The notes below the pieces were generated by a model. It did not search any database. It was not told the DNA's origin and worked only from the letters and a program-made list of their open reading frames with translations. This document shows, in pieces, positions 34,901-45,446 of a stretch of DNA of 64,000 nucleotides. Location of the stretch: contig MU859069.1 of assembly GCA_033297205.1 (NCBI GenBank), forward strand, positions 1-64,000, read 5' to 3'. Within the stretch, counting starts at the first letter, position 1; each line of letters starts with the position of its first letter. Source of the stretch: Pseudoneurospora amorphoporcata (taxonomy: Eukaryota > Ascomycota > Sordariomycetes > Sordariales > Sordariaceae). The position numbers were made by a program, and so were the translations under genes.

Positions 34901-35719
34901 ATCCGCGCCGCCTTCAACGCCGCCCACAAGAACTTCTGCTACCTGGACGACAAGTCCGACGCCATCAAACTTTTGCAAGTCGTCGGCGAGTTCGCGCACG
35001 ACCCGACGGAATCCTGGTGCGACTCGCACTTTGTGCGCTTCAAAGTCCTCAAAGAAATCAAGCAGCTCCAGAGACAGCTCATCGATTTGTTGAGGACCAA
35101 CATCCCCGCCTTCGCCAACCTTTCCTTTGCCGACACCCTTCCACCCCCTTCTTCCAAACAGGTGCAAGCCCTCAAACAAATGGTCGCAGCGGGCTTCATC
35201 GACCAAGTCGCCATCCGCGCTGACAAAGCGCCGACTCCCCCCGACATGTACCGCAAGCCCAAGCGCGCCATCGACGTTCCCTACCTCCCTCTCATCCCGC
35301 TCGAATCAAGCGAAGACGGTCACAAGCTGGAACTAGAAGAAAAGCTAGTTTACATCCACCCGTCCTCCCCCTTAGCTCATCTCAGTGTGGACGAGTGCCC
35401 GGATTATATTGTCTACGCGTACCTGCAAAAGGCAGGCAACACGGGGGCGGACGGGCAGAAGCGGGCCAAGACGAGGATGCATGCTTTGACGGACTTGACG
35501 GCGGGACAGCTGGCGAGCTTGGCGAAGGGCACGCCGCTGATTACATATGGGAAGCCGATTAAGGAGGTTAAAGGGTCAGAGAGCAAGGATGGGAAGGAGA
35601 GGGAGGTTTGGGTAGTGCCGTATTTGAGGGCGGAGGGGCAGGGCGGGATGGGATGGCCTTTGCCGGCTAGGAAGGTTAAACAAAAGAAGGTGGTTGGGCA
35701 GGGGTGGGTTGTTGAGTAA
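31943..35719 (+). CDS. dhr1: DEAH-box ATP-dependent RNA helicase Dhr1/Ecm16 (DHX37)
   Basis: Nucleolar helicase of small-subunit ribosome biogenesis that releases U3 snoRNA from pre-rRNA (known for yeast Dhr1). One intronless frame of 1258 residues, the usual size. The basic N-terminus (KYVPRQRKRKNLDRQKSRQK) is typical; a long Glu/Asp/Ser tract lies about residues 255-325. Helicase motifs in order: GATGSGKTTQVPQF (about 430), TQPRRVAA, DEAHERS (about 531), MSATLR, VATNVAETSLTIPG-type motif read as ILATNVAETSLTIPG, and QRAGRAGRTGPGHCWRLYS. HA2/OB-fold regions follow. An extra acidic/Asn-rich insert (about residues 680-720, DRNNNDRDND) interrupts the helicase core, as in other Dhr1 proteins. 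Long open frames on the opposite strand (to 375 codons) are shadows of its codon use. Confidence 0.96.
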   Translation: MAVIDGKYVPRQRKRKNLDRQKSRQKGTQDPEDTNVLEIAQGEDTTTDAEKKKAQLREELRPEGVKVSSKKAKRLEKYIDTKLKKDENRELLAKLAANKIDTTLFSSTKSLGQTKLTKKEELSRLVREAKAGLVTEKEVAHKLYQKREVKDGAPGPKSKPVVDEESEEDEQESASEKPKSAPAEASEPTPTQSTTTTTSVPVPVGAGLKRPLEVDESGRPILAKRQKRGGVKTKHNLTSSQAPAVIPVPEVVEWDGFSEDDEEGSDDEESEGSGSGSEEEGSEEEEDGEESGEEEGSEEEEEGSGEDSEDDDSAEESDEDMEDAEEDKKAKSSAFKAWAHQARNEALGYKPAESSILEIPKPANFTPRPIEQEPLPIELQPTKNDSRKAFAVVVTRTPEIQETRFRLPVVAEEQKIMEAIHDNDIVIICGATGSGKTTQVPQFLFESGYGVSDGPTPGMIGVTQPRRVAAVSMSKRVGEEMGDYSHVVSYQIRFEGTVDSKTAIKFMTDGVLLREAAIDIALRKYSAIIIDEAHERSVNTDILIAMLSRVVKLRRELAEEDPTIKPLKLIIMSATLRVEEFTQNSNLFHTTPRIIEVEGREHSVTMHFAKKTNHDYVDEAFRKICRGHRKLPPGGMLVFMTGQGEIAQLSKRLKARFGGGMNTASTTKVRISANEAPMEVEDIDFGDVDDDRNNNDRDNDDISIASDEEEDKEFEIEDQESGTGPLKMHILPLFSLLPTKEQMKVFEPPPEGHRLVILATNVAETSLTIPGIKYVFDTGRSKERKYDSVSGVQSFEIGWISKASAKQRAGRAGRTGPGHCWRLYSSAVYERDFPEFSEPELLRMPIEGVVLQLKSMNLQHVVNFPFPTPPPRESLIKAEKLLTYLNAISQTGQVTPIGSTMSIFPLSPRFARILLIGHLHDCLPYTVALVAGLSAGEIYIPENQAIPAAAVQESKKNDDGSDDEDNRGAVTFRTTEDVLADDRRAKIRAAFNAAHKNFCYLDDKSDAIKLLQVVGEFAHDPTESWCDSHFVRFKVLKEIKQLQRQLIDLLRTNIPAFANLSFADTLPPPSSKQVQALKQMVAAGFIDQVAIRADKAPTPPDMYRKPKRAIDVPYLPLIPLESSEDGHKLELEEKLVYIHPSSPLAHLSVDECPDYIVYAYLQKAGNTGADGQKRAKTRMHALTDLTAGQLASLAKGTPLITYGKPIKEVKGSESKDGKEREVWVVPYLRAEGQGGMGWPLPARKVKQKKVVGQGWVVE

Positions 35720-36300
35720 AGTAGAGTACAGTAGAGTGGAAAATATAGTTATTGGGGAGTTTGTGTATAGATAGACTACTACATGAGAGAGGTTTGGGTT
35801 TGAAAGTAATTGAGGCGTTTTGATTGTTGGCTTTTTTGCCATGGTACTTCTCCATTATGGGTCAATGATGTGTGCTTCCTTTCTGCCGAGCAGGGAAACG
35901 TTAACAAATATCCAAATTCTCTCAAGCCATGCTATATTTTTCGGTCCTCATATTGCCATGGATTCCCGTGTATGTACTGCTGTTCAGTTCACCAACGGGT
36001 TCAAAGCGGCCTCCTCGTTGCCCTGGGAACGTTCGCTATGTGTAAATATCATGGACGCTACTAACCTTTCTTGTCCACCATTCTAGGGTATCTAATCGCC
36101 GTATCTAAAAAGCCAAATGCCATCCCACCAATGCTGTACAATCAACGCCGCTTTCTCTGAATGCACCTCTTCTTTCGCGTCAAGTCACTCCAACATCAAT
36201 CGCTTCCCTCCCCCGAACCCTTCGTGTCCTTCTTGTTCTTCTTCTTTTTTTTCTTTTTCTTCTTCGTCTCACTTTTTGCTTCCTCTCCCCCATGCTCCTT
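35720..36300. other. convergent intergenic region Dhr1 / Med6
   Basis: About 0.58 kb with no gene. Pyrimidine-rich tract near 36230-36295 on the plus strand lies just past the Med6 stop. Confidence 0.5.
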
Positions 36301-37466
36301 CTAAGCCGCACCGGGGGTAGTAACAACATTCTTGCTCTTCCTCCTCTTCGGCTTCGGCGGTCCACCAACGCCACCCGGCGTCTTGGGACTCTTTGTTTCC
36401 TTACCGGCAACTGCATTAGCCGCAGCAGCCGCCGCCGCTCCTTTAGCAAGCGGATTACTTCCGGCCGCTCCAAGCCCCTTCGTATTCAGAGCCGGCAACG
36501 CGGCGACCGCCTCCTTAAGGGTAAACGCACCACTACCGCCGTTCTTGTTGGTTTGCTGAGCCTTGCGGCCCGTCGAGGTCAGGTGGAATTCGCCCGGCTT
36601 GCCAGTAATGGGGTTCTCGTCCATGTATTCGGTGCCGTAGCGCTCGTGCGTGAGGAGGGCTTCTTCCATCAGGAGAGAGTCGAGGAGGGGGTCGTTGGTT
36701 GTTCCGCCGGTCTTGGTGGCGCCGGGTTTGTTGGTCGCGGTCGCGCTGGGAAGGCCCTCGGGGAGAGGAGTGGCGGTTCGTGAGGCGGTATAGATGGTTG
36801 TGCTGCTGCCGGTGCCGGCCCCGGCGCCGGTGGAGGGCTGGGAGGGGGTGATGTAGCGGCGGCCGACGGCGGGTGCCCAGTCTGATACTTGGTCTACTAT
36901 GGGGAGGGTCTTGGTGATGGCCGAGGCGATTGCTCCCTGTTGGCGAAACCATTAGCATTGCGGACTGGAAGGAGACTCTTCTTGTTTCTCGGGAGACATA
37001 CGATTCGGGAGCTAATAACATCTGCCAGCGTGGGTGCCATGTAAATGTTCTCGCCCACCACAAAGTAGGTCGAATGAACGATGATCTCGTCGGGCGGGCC
37101 ATCCTCAGGCCTTGCCGGGTTCGTTGGCGGGCGCTTCCTTCGCGTCTGCTTGTTGATAACCCACACGCCTGTGCCCATTCCGGGGCCTGTCTCAGCGGGC
37201 TCCTGAGCAACGATGAACTCCAGCCCAGACATCTCCCTAAGTCGACTCTCGAACAACTCCCTGGTGGCAAGGTATTGGGACATTGCCTGGTTATTGAGAC
37301 CTTGCTGAAAGACGACCTCATTGTTGGAGGTCTTGTCATAGAATGGCGATTGAGCGAAGTAGTATAGGATGCTGTTGGAGTGGATGCCTGCTTCGAACTG
37401 AGGAGGAGTGCGCCATTGGATCTCGTCAAGAGGAGGGCCGGCGTTGGCCGCTGGGTCGAACGCCAT
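36301..37466 (-). CDS. med6: Mediator complex subunit 6 (Med6)
   Basis: Head-module subunit of the RNA polymerase II Mediator. Two exons (37466-37002, 36936-36301) encode 366 residues. The Med6 domain covers roughly residues 10-165: DEIQWRTPPQFEAGIHSNSI, LYYFAQSPFYDKTSNNEVV, and TGLEFIVAQEP-like text read as MSGLEFIVAQEPAE, then GVWVINKQTRRKR and STYFVVGENIYMAPTLADVISSRI. The intron (65 nt) falls immediately after SSRI with a CTAAT branch and CAG acceptor. The C-terminal half is low-complexity (Gly/Ser/Thr/Ala, ending in the basic PKPKRRKSKN). Divergent from the MMTAG2-like gene. Confidence 0.94.
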
Positions 37467-38137
37467 ATTTACTACGGCCTATGCAATACGGCTATCCTGT
37501 GAGTTTTCGAGCTGCCGGTTGCCTTGATGCTATATATACTGCCAAAGGTGTAGGCGAATTCGCGGCCTGGACGTTGGCGATTCGGGAGGTGTCTAGACCA
37601 GAGTTTGATGAAGGAATCCCAGAACAAGAAAGCCTGGTTGGTGAGAAGCTTGGTGGTGGGAGTTCAAGGAAGTCGTAAGTAGCGCGGGAGGATCGCCGTT
37701 GAATTGAAATAGCCAAAGAAGCTGTGGCATGTGGAAGTGGAAAGTCGTTGCTTAGTATGATGCTAATCGGATAAAGATTGAAGTGGAAGCATGGCGTCGA
37801 CGCGTTTGAGTGGGGCGTGGAAGCCGATCCGGCAGGCACCACACCCCCGCGCTACATGGACACAGTAGCTGCAGCTTTCAGCGGACCTTGTCCCCTGGAA
37901 ATTGTGGAAGTGACAGTGGAGGACTCCACATCCCGCAGTGACACTGAAGTGGGTCTGCTCTGCCTACCTACGGTAGTAAATTCATCCATTCAACACTTTT
38001 ACTCACGTCACTGCAAAGACTCGCAATTACCCAAGGTACCTGCCACCGACTGCGATCATCAAGGAACGAGCACGCTTGTATCCAGGCAACACAAAACTAC
38101 AAATACTCTGAAGAAACCCATCCACGGCAACATCCCG
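37467..38137. promoter_or_regulatory. divergent promoter region Med6 / MMTAG2-like gene
   Basis: About 0.67 kb between divergent starts. An open frame runs upstream of the MMTAG2-like start to 37778 but shows no conserved sequence, so it is treated as leader. Confidence 0.5.
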
Positions 38138-38932
38138 ATGGATCTTCTTTCGACCGTTCGCAAGTCGGGTTCCCGAGGCGGCGTCAACTTCAGCTGGGAC
38201 GATGTCGCCAGCTCAGCACACCGCGAGAACTATCTCGGTCACAGTCTGAAAGCGCCAGTTGGCCGCTGGGCTAAGGGTCGGGATCTCAACTGGTACGCCA
38301 AAGCAGAACCATCAGCTGCGAACGCTGGAGAAACCGAGGAGGAGAAGGAAGCGCGCGAGCGCCGCGAAGAGATCCGCAGGATAAAGGAAGCAGAAGAAGA
38401 TGCCATCAACCGCGCATTGGGCTTGCCTATTACACCCCGAAATACCAGCGGCGCCAATGCTGTCGAAGTCCAAGGCTCCAAAATTCCAGAGCGAACAGAG
38501 GAAGGTTCCGCTGAACAACCGACAACAACAACAACACGGGCACCGAAAGAAGCACAAGCGGGAGAATCAAAAAGAGACAGACATCGCGACTCAGAGAGAC
38601 ATCACAAACGGAGGCACAGGAGCAGGAGTCGTGAACGTGGTCATGGTCGTGACAGAGAGCGTGATGGGGAGCGCCATCGTGATCGGGACAGGCATCGCAG
38701 CCGCAGTCGTGACCGGAGACGTGATGGGCCGGCGGACCGAGGAGGGAGAGAACATGGTCCTAGTCGCAGAAGCCGGGGCCCAGAGCGTCGTTCACACCGT
38801 GATGATAAGGCGAGGGACGAGGATCGGAATCGGAGCAGAGATGGCGGAAGACATCACCACCACCGAAGACGCAGTCATAGTCCTGGTCGGAGCAGGAGCA
38901 GGGATAGGAAAGCAAGGCATGACAGGCGATGA
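38138..38932 (+). CDS. MMTAG2-like RS/RD-rich protein (kinase phosphorylation domain)
   Basis: Single exon of 264 residues. The N-terminus MDLLSTVRKSGSRGGVNFSW and the following HRENYLGHSLKAPVGRWAKGRDLNWYAK are the conserved core of the multiple-myeloma-tumour-associated protein 2 family (Pfam PF10159). A charged helix (EEEKEARERREEIRRIKEAEEDAINRALGL) follows and the C-terminal half is an RS/RD/RH-repeat tail (RSRSRERGHGRDRERD and more), suggesting a nuclear, RNA- or splicing-associated role. The start was chosen at the conserved MDLL, although the frame stays open upstream to 37778. The molecular function of the family is not established. Confidence 0.87.
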   Translation: MDLLSTVRKSGSRGGVNFSWDDVASSAHRENYLGHSLKAPVGRWAKGRDLNWYAKAEPSAANAGETEEEKEARERREEIRRIKEAEEDAINRALGLPITPRNTSGANAVEVQGSKIPERTEEGSAEQPTTTTTRAPKEAQAGESKRDRHRDSERHHKRRHRSRSRERGHGRDRERDGERHRDRDRHRSRSRDRRRDGPADRGGREHGPSRRSRGPERRSHRDDKARDEDRNRSRDGGRHHHHRRRSHSPGRSRSRDRKARHDRR

Positions 38933-39862
38933 GAGTTATCAGAATTATGTTTGTCATGGATACAGCGTGTCCTTGGTTGGTCAACAACACAAAACAATCA
39001 TTCTTTACGGCACACTACACGTAATGGATTATTAAGCTTAAGCATTCAGTGATCTGAAACGGCTCTTGAGCAATGTTGCCACTCTGGGTGTTGTTCTGTC
39101 ACCGTCTTTTCTTTTCGCTGCTGGAAGCTCTTTGGCCCATGTGATCGTTCAGGTTGTTTGTCCATTCAGTGGCAAGTGAAAAGCGTTGCCGCGCGAGCCT
39201 CTTGCCTGCCTGGTGCCTGGAAGGCATGGCGGGGATTTGTTTTAGTGGAGTTTCAGGGGTAGTGCGGGTACACTGCGCTAGATGGGACCCTGCTAGGTAG
39301 TCTGCCGTGCTTTAGGTAGGTATGTAGGTACCCCTGGAAGGCCGCCTGCCGGTCTGGACACTCAAAGGATGACGGGATGACGGGATGAGGCGTTCACGAT
39401 CTTGGACCTTTCATCCTCCTACATACCTACATCTGCATTCAGCTACCTTACAATCGACCTCACAACGGGGCTGTTTCTGGCTGGGATTGGTGTCTTCAGG
39501 TCACACAGTAAATAGTTTACTCGCTGGGCCGCGACATTTCCTCCATCCGGCCCCTTTGGACTTCTTCCTTCAATACAATAATCCGCCACCTCCACTTTCC
39601 TTCCATCCTCACGGGAGACGATCCATCGCATACTCTAATACCCACAGCACATCTTACTGCTACCCCATACGCCTAGCATCTCGCAGCTTTCACTCCGGGA
39701 AAGACGATATATCATAACTCATCGATCGTATAGCGTAGTTCCTCAGCTCGGTGGACTTGTTCCGCCCTATACGCTGGCCGACAATAAACCAGGACATCCC
39801 CCTCACCCAGGCAACTGCCACTCCACGTATCCCGGCTGGACTCTTTACCATAGTCTCAAAAT
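38933..39862. other. intergenic: upstream of the sacsin-like gene
   Basis: About 0.93 kb. Holds short direct repeats: three GATGACGG-like units at about 39367-39390 and TAGGTAGGTATGTAGGTA near 39312. No gene supported. Confidence 0.5.
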
Positions 39863-42800
39863 ATGGACTATTCACAGCTTCGCGCCGCTGCTTTGCAGAA
39901 CGGCGAGGATGAAGAAGCTGTCACCGTCGACACCAGGGCCCTGATCGACAAGGTCCTGGCCAGATACTCTGGAGAATGGACAACCCTCAGAGAACTCATC
40001 CAGAACGCCGCCGATGCCCAGGCAACCACAGTCAAGATCAAATGGGAAACCATACCCTCCGTCAGCGTTCCGGCTCCGCACACCATGGACCCCTCCGAGC
40101 TTCTCAAGCACACCCTCACCCACCATACTCTCCGTCGCCTTTTAGTCCAGAACGATGGCCAGCCCTTTGCCAACACAGATTGGGCACGCTTGAAGAGGAT
40201 AGCCGAGGGCAACCCGGATGAGACCAAGATCGGTGCTTTTGGTGTAGGCTTTTACAGCGTCTTTGCCGATTGCGAGGAGCCATTCGTCAGCTCAGGAAAG
40301 GAAGCCATGGCGTTCTACTGGAAGGGAAACGCCCTCTTCACCAGGAAGCTGCAACTTCCGGTTGAACAGCATAGTCGGGAGACCGCCTTTGTTCTCGATT
40401 ACCGGAACACAACAACGCCTCTGCCCAACCTGCTCTCCGTCAGCCAGTTTCTTGGAACCAGTTTGACGTTTGTTTCCCTGCAGAAGATCGAGTTCTGGAT
40501 CGACGATTGGAGAGTTCTCGCTCTGCAGAAGAAGTCATCACCTAGTGCTCAGATTTCTATTCCACGAGACCTCGAAACCAGAACCAAGGATGGCCTCATG
40601 AAGCTCACAGCGGCTGAACAAACCAGCACTCAAATCGATGCCACTTTCATGAGTGTGTTGGGCTGGAAGCCTAAGCCTGCCGCATCGTCAAACAAGTCGA
40701 CCGAGTCTGCGTACACACCAGAGCCTTCTGGTCTGAAGGGATTCTTCTCCAGGCTTACTTCGTCCGCCGCTCAGACGGCACAGCGCACAAAGGCGGCAAA
40801 GGAGGAGAAGGAAATTCAGGAAGCAATAGCCGAGGATCTCACTGCTGTGTCCACCTCGACCATTTTCCTCCGCATTACCGCGGCCCAAATAGCTACCAGC
40901 GTTTCCTCTTCATTTGCAGCCGAACTGGAGCGGGCCACAAAGAAGTCTCCACCAAAAACCACTCGGATTGCCCTTCTTACTTCATCTTACGATGAAACTG
41001 TCGCTTCTGAGGAGTCTACTGCCTCCAACAAGGCCGCCAAGGCCATCGATATTTTTGCCTCCGTGTTGCCCAGCAAGAAGCCTGGTGGACGCGTCTTTAT
41101 CGGCTTCCCAACCACCCAGACCACGGGTGCCGGCATGCACATTTCTGCGCCCTCAGTCATCCCGACCGTGGAGCGCGAAGCCATCGACTTGAATGCTCGC
41201 TGGGTACGAACATGGAACATCGAAATGCTTCGTGTGGCAGGCATTATTGCACGACTCGGCTTTGTCAATGACATGTCGGATCTGAACGAGAAGCTGAAGA
41301 GGATATCCAGTTCCACCAACAGCAAGAAGGGATCAGGATATTCTCCTGAGGATGTCCAGAAGTTTGTGCCCGAGGCTCTCCATATCCTCAAGACCTACTC
41401 GTTTGAGGACTCTACCCCGAGCGCCCAGGTAGCCAAGATCATCGAGGAAGCCTTCTGGACCTCTTACCGGAAGGCGTCTATCGAGGTTTACTCTTCTCAG
41501 GGCGTGTTGCAGACGAACAACGTCCGGCTGTTTTCTGAGGATTACGCAAAGTTCCTGAGCGGAATCCCCATCATACTGAAGGATATGCAAGCCGCCCCGT
41601 TTATCCAGAAGCTAATAGACTATGGGCTGCTCGAGCATATCACTGCCGAAGATGTTGTCAAGGAGCTGGGATCAAAGGCCATGGACAAACAGCAACTCCA
41701 CCATTTCGTGGTGTGGCTGGCCAAGACGGCCGCCTCGGGTGAACTCAAATATCACCAAATCCAGCATGTTCTCGATGTCGCCGTGGCTACGGTTTCTGAC
41801 GACGGGAATGGTGGTGATATTATTGCCTTGGGCTCCATCAAGAATTATCTCAACAACAGGATACCAGCTACACTACCTATTCCCCCAACCACTATACCTG
41901 TCGCCTTTACAGCCAATGTTCCTGAAGTTCAGCTACAGTCGATTGGCTGGGAGCCTCTAGGTATCGTCCCTTGGCTTAGGTTCTTGATCGCATCCGGATC
42001 CAGCAAGGATGAGGAGCATGATCTTACAAAGTCAAGCAAGTTCTCTGTACAGGTCCTTTCGGTTCTTTCAAAGAACTGGGAAAACTTGAACCCTAGCGAT
42101 AAGTCATCCGTGGTGTCAGCCTTGGAACACCTGACCGTCATTCCCACAAAGCTGGGCATGCGCAAGCCCAAGGAGTCTTTCTTCTCCAGTGTCAAGCTTT
42201 TCCACGATCTTCCGACCATCGAGGGCTGTGACAAACTCAAAGAGAAGTTCTTGGTGGCTTTGGGAGTTCGCAAGACTCTTGACTTGGAGACCATCTTCAC
42301 CAGGCTTTTGAATCCTGCACCTGCCGCTGAGGGAGAAGCCGGGGCCAAGAAATGGAGCCATGTTGAGCTCATCAAGTACCTTGCTTCGGTAAAGAACGAT
42401 ATCCCGGCTGAGGATATGAAGAGGCTAAAGCAGTCCAAGCTCTGCCCTGCCGAAGACCGTACCTCCTCCGGGGGACCAGAGTCTAGTAAGGGTACCGAGA
42501 AACTCTACAAACTGTCTGAGCTCTATGAGCCCAAGGATTCTCTGCGGCTTTTGCAACTTCCGACTCTCCATTGGCCAGGCATCTGGAAGGCGAACAGCCC
42601 TGAGGGGGCCTTCGTTTTCTCGCTTGGGTTGCGCCCTTATCCGGCGGTCCCTGAGCTGATCGAGATGATGGCTTCTTTTGATGCAGACACTCGGAAGAAC
42701 TCGATGGCGTACTTCATCAATAACTATCAACTCAATCAGTACGGTACCTACAACCTGTCGAAGATCGACAACGCCATCTTGCCGCTCCAAGGGAATGAAA

Positions 42801-45446
42801 AGAAGCTAGTCCGTCCTTCCGCATGCTTCACGAATCCAGATGCAGCAATTCTTGGTTACGACATCCTGCGACGAGACCTTCATGATCATGCCAGCAAGTT
42901 TGGCGTCGCGCGTGATCCGAGCATTCTGGAGTGCGTTGGCAGGCTGATTGCTAATCCACCCAAGGATCATCAGGAAGCCGTCAGGGTGTTCAGCTACTTC
43001 ACAACCCGTATTGCAGAACTAGGATTGTCTCACGTTACCAAAATTCGCAGTTCCGCTATCATTCCCGTGATGCGACGGAAAGCGTCCGGCGAAAAGGGTG
43101 AGACCAAGGTGGTCTACATCACTCCCCCCAACTGCTACCTTGGAACGTCCTCTACTTACGGCGATATCTTCGACTTTGTTGATTTCGGTCCCAACGCCAA
43201 CGTGTTTCTTTTCAAATGCGGTGCGAAGGAAGAACCAACCAAGCCGGAGATTGCCCTTATGGCCTGTAGCGAACCGGCAAGACTCTTGAGCACTTTACAG
43301 AGCTCAGAGAAGTATCTTAATCTCCTCCGGTCTCTGGCGGATGAGATTGCTACTCTCAAGAAGGATAAGGAGTTGTTCAGGAAGATGACTTCATCTGCCT
43401 GGCTTCTCGGCTCCCGCGACATCTCCAACGCCAAAGAGGAGCCCGACTCGGGCGATTATGATGCGCCTATCAAGCAGTACCAGCTCGCTTCACCTCAGCA
43501 GATTACGATCTTGGACGATATTATCTGCTATCGTCTTTTCAAGGACTCCTTGCTCTTCGCACCCGAGGACGATGCTCTCGAGGCCTTTTACGCCGCGCTG
43601 GGGTCCGAGGAGATCAGCAGCAAAGTCTCCATGGAGCACAGAATCGGCCCTGCCGCCGAGAAGCAGGATATTGCGGCCACCATGCGCAAGCTTGTCATTG
43701 AGCGCTCCAAGATCTTCTTGTTCGAGTACTCCAAGTACAAGAAGTCTTCCATCAAGCACGACGCAAGGTGGTTGGAGAAGAACTTGCAGGTCAAAGCTGT
43801 CACCTCCTTGGCTCTTAGACGATCACTCAAGGGATACAACCAGCAACATACCGAAAAGCGTTCCGCGGCCGCTGTTTACAGGGACGGCAACTGGATTCTT
43901 TACATCTCCACCCACAGCCGTCCAGACCTGTACCAGGTTGGGCAGGCCATCTGCACAATGTTGCTGAGCCGCCACGGCCAGCAAGCTTACTTCTTCATCG
44001 AGCCATTCCTCAAGCTGGACCTTCTGGAGCTCCGCGCGCGTGGCTACAATGTTGACCGCATTCTCAGAGCGAAGGCTGCAGAGGCCCGGATCGCCGAGGA
44101 AGAGAGACGCAAGGCGCTCGAGGCGGAAGAGCAGAAAATCCGTGAACGCGAGAAGGACTGGGCACAGCAACAGGTGGCGACTACCGCCGACAACACAGTA
44201 GCCAGGGCTCCTCAAACCCCTAGGCAGCCCGATCATCCTCGTATGCCGGGAGGCTTTGATGATTCTCCGGATCATGACCCGGCTCCTCAGCCCCTCAAGA
44301 GGTTTGGAGATCTCTTTAGCGGCATCAAGAAGCAACTCGGCCTCGAGGCTGATGACGGCTCCAACAGGCCGCCTGCTCAGCAACCCGGTACTCGTGCACC
44401 TGAGCAATTGGGGCCTGGTAGCAGCGGCGGCGTCGGCGGCGGCAGTGGCAGCGGCGGTGGCAGCGGCGGTGGCAGCGGCGGTGGTACTGGTACCGGTGGC
44501 AGCAACAACGACGGACGAGTTACCTCACCCGCGGTGGTGCAGCAGAATCTGCTCAGCGCCATCAAATCCACCCGCGCGCACGATTCCTCCGGTGTCTTCT
44601 CTCCTCCCACCCAGACGGAGATCACCGAACAATCCACCTACTGCGACTCAACCCCCGCCACCAACATGAACTTCGTTGCCGAAGCACCGGGCGGCATGCG
44701 CGTCTTCCTCGCCAAGGACGTGTCCGTCAACCCGGGCCAGTTTCTCAGCTCGAACATTGCCGGCATCAGCAAGTTCGAGACGCTCCTCAGGGACGTGGCG
44801 AACGTGTACAACCTACCCGCTCAATCGCTGCATATCTACTATGATGAGCAAGGGCCGACGATCGCGTTCAACAAGAGCGGCAGTATCTTTTGCAATTTTA
44901 GGTTTTTCTCCCAGCTCCATCTGGCCAAGTTGACTGGTGCTGGTGGCATGGGCAGAGCCGAGGCGACGGTTTGGTGGTGGGTGACTATTGCGCACGAGCT
45001 GGCGCATAACCTTGTTAGTCCTCATAACTCGGCGCATAGTTATTATACGTAAGCTCCTACTCCTCCTCCTTGCTTCCCCTCTATTATTGTCAAGGAAAAC
45101 TAACCAATGTGTAAAATACAGCGAGTCCTTCATCCAAGAGTACTTTGGCAAAATGATGGCCATGACAGCTATGTGGGCAACCCAGTCGCAGACTCAGTCT
45201 CAAGCATCGCTTCCTGCACCACCACCTCCTCCTGGACAGCAGGGAACCGGTGTTCTGGGAAGTATAGCTGGAAATCCGTTCCATACGGCGCACTCTAGTC
45301 TTTCGTCTGTGGCTGCTCGAGGACAACAGGGACAACAGGGACACCAGGAACCTCCGCCGCCTTATGAGGATGGGAATGGGAGGAGCTTGACTGGTGGTCA
45401 GGGTCAGGGGCATGGGAATCAAGGGTATCGTAGTCTTCTTGATTAA
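39863..45446 (+). CDS. giant sacsin-like GHKL-ATPase protein with C-terminal HExxH motif
   Basis: Two exons (39863-45048, 45122-45446) encode 1836 residues. The N-terminus is a Bergerat (HSP90/histidine-kinase-like) ATP-binding fold: LRELIQNAADAQ (about residue 40-50, with the Glu-Asn pair) and KIGAFGVGFYSVFADCEEPF. This resembles sacsin/No-Vein-type proteins and fungal DUF3684 proteins. A long region of unknown fold follows, then a coiled coil (EEERRKALEAEEQKIRERE), a Gly/Ser linker (about 44417-44505), and a region with WWWVTIAHELAHN followed by LVSPHNSAH. HELAH at residues 1711-1715 and His1721 have the spacing of a metzincin zinc site, which suggests a protease-like domain. The intron at 45049-45121 lies just after this motif. 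The tail is Pro/Gln/Gly-rich. Function unknown; chaperone-like ATPase is inference. Confidence 0.88.

Noticed and set aside
33002..35206. Two long open frames (375 and 357 codons) opposite the Dhr1 gene
   Set aside because: Both are antisense shadows of conserved helicase coding sequence with low-complexity, family-less translations.
37778..38137. N-terminal extension of the MMTAG2-like protein
   Set aside because: The frame stays open upstream but shows no conserved residues, and family members start at the MDLL motif.
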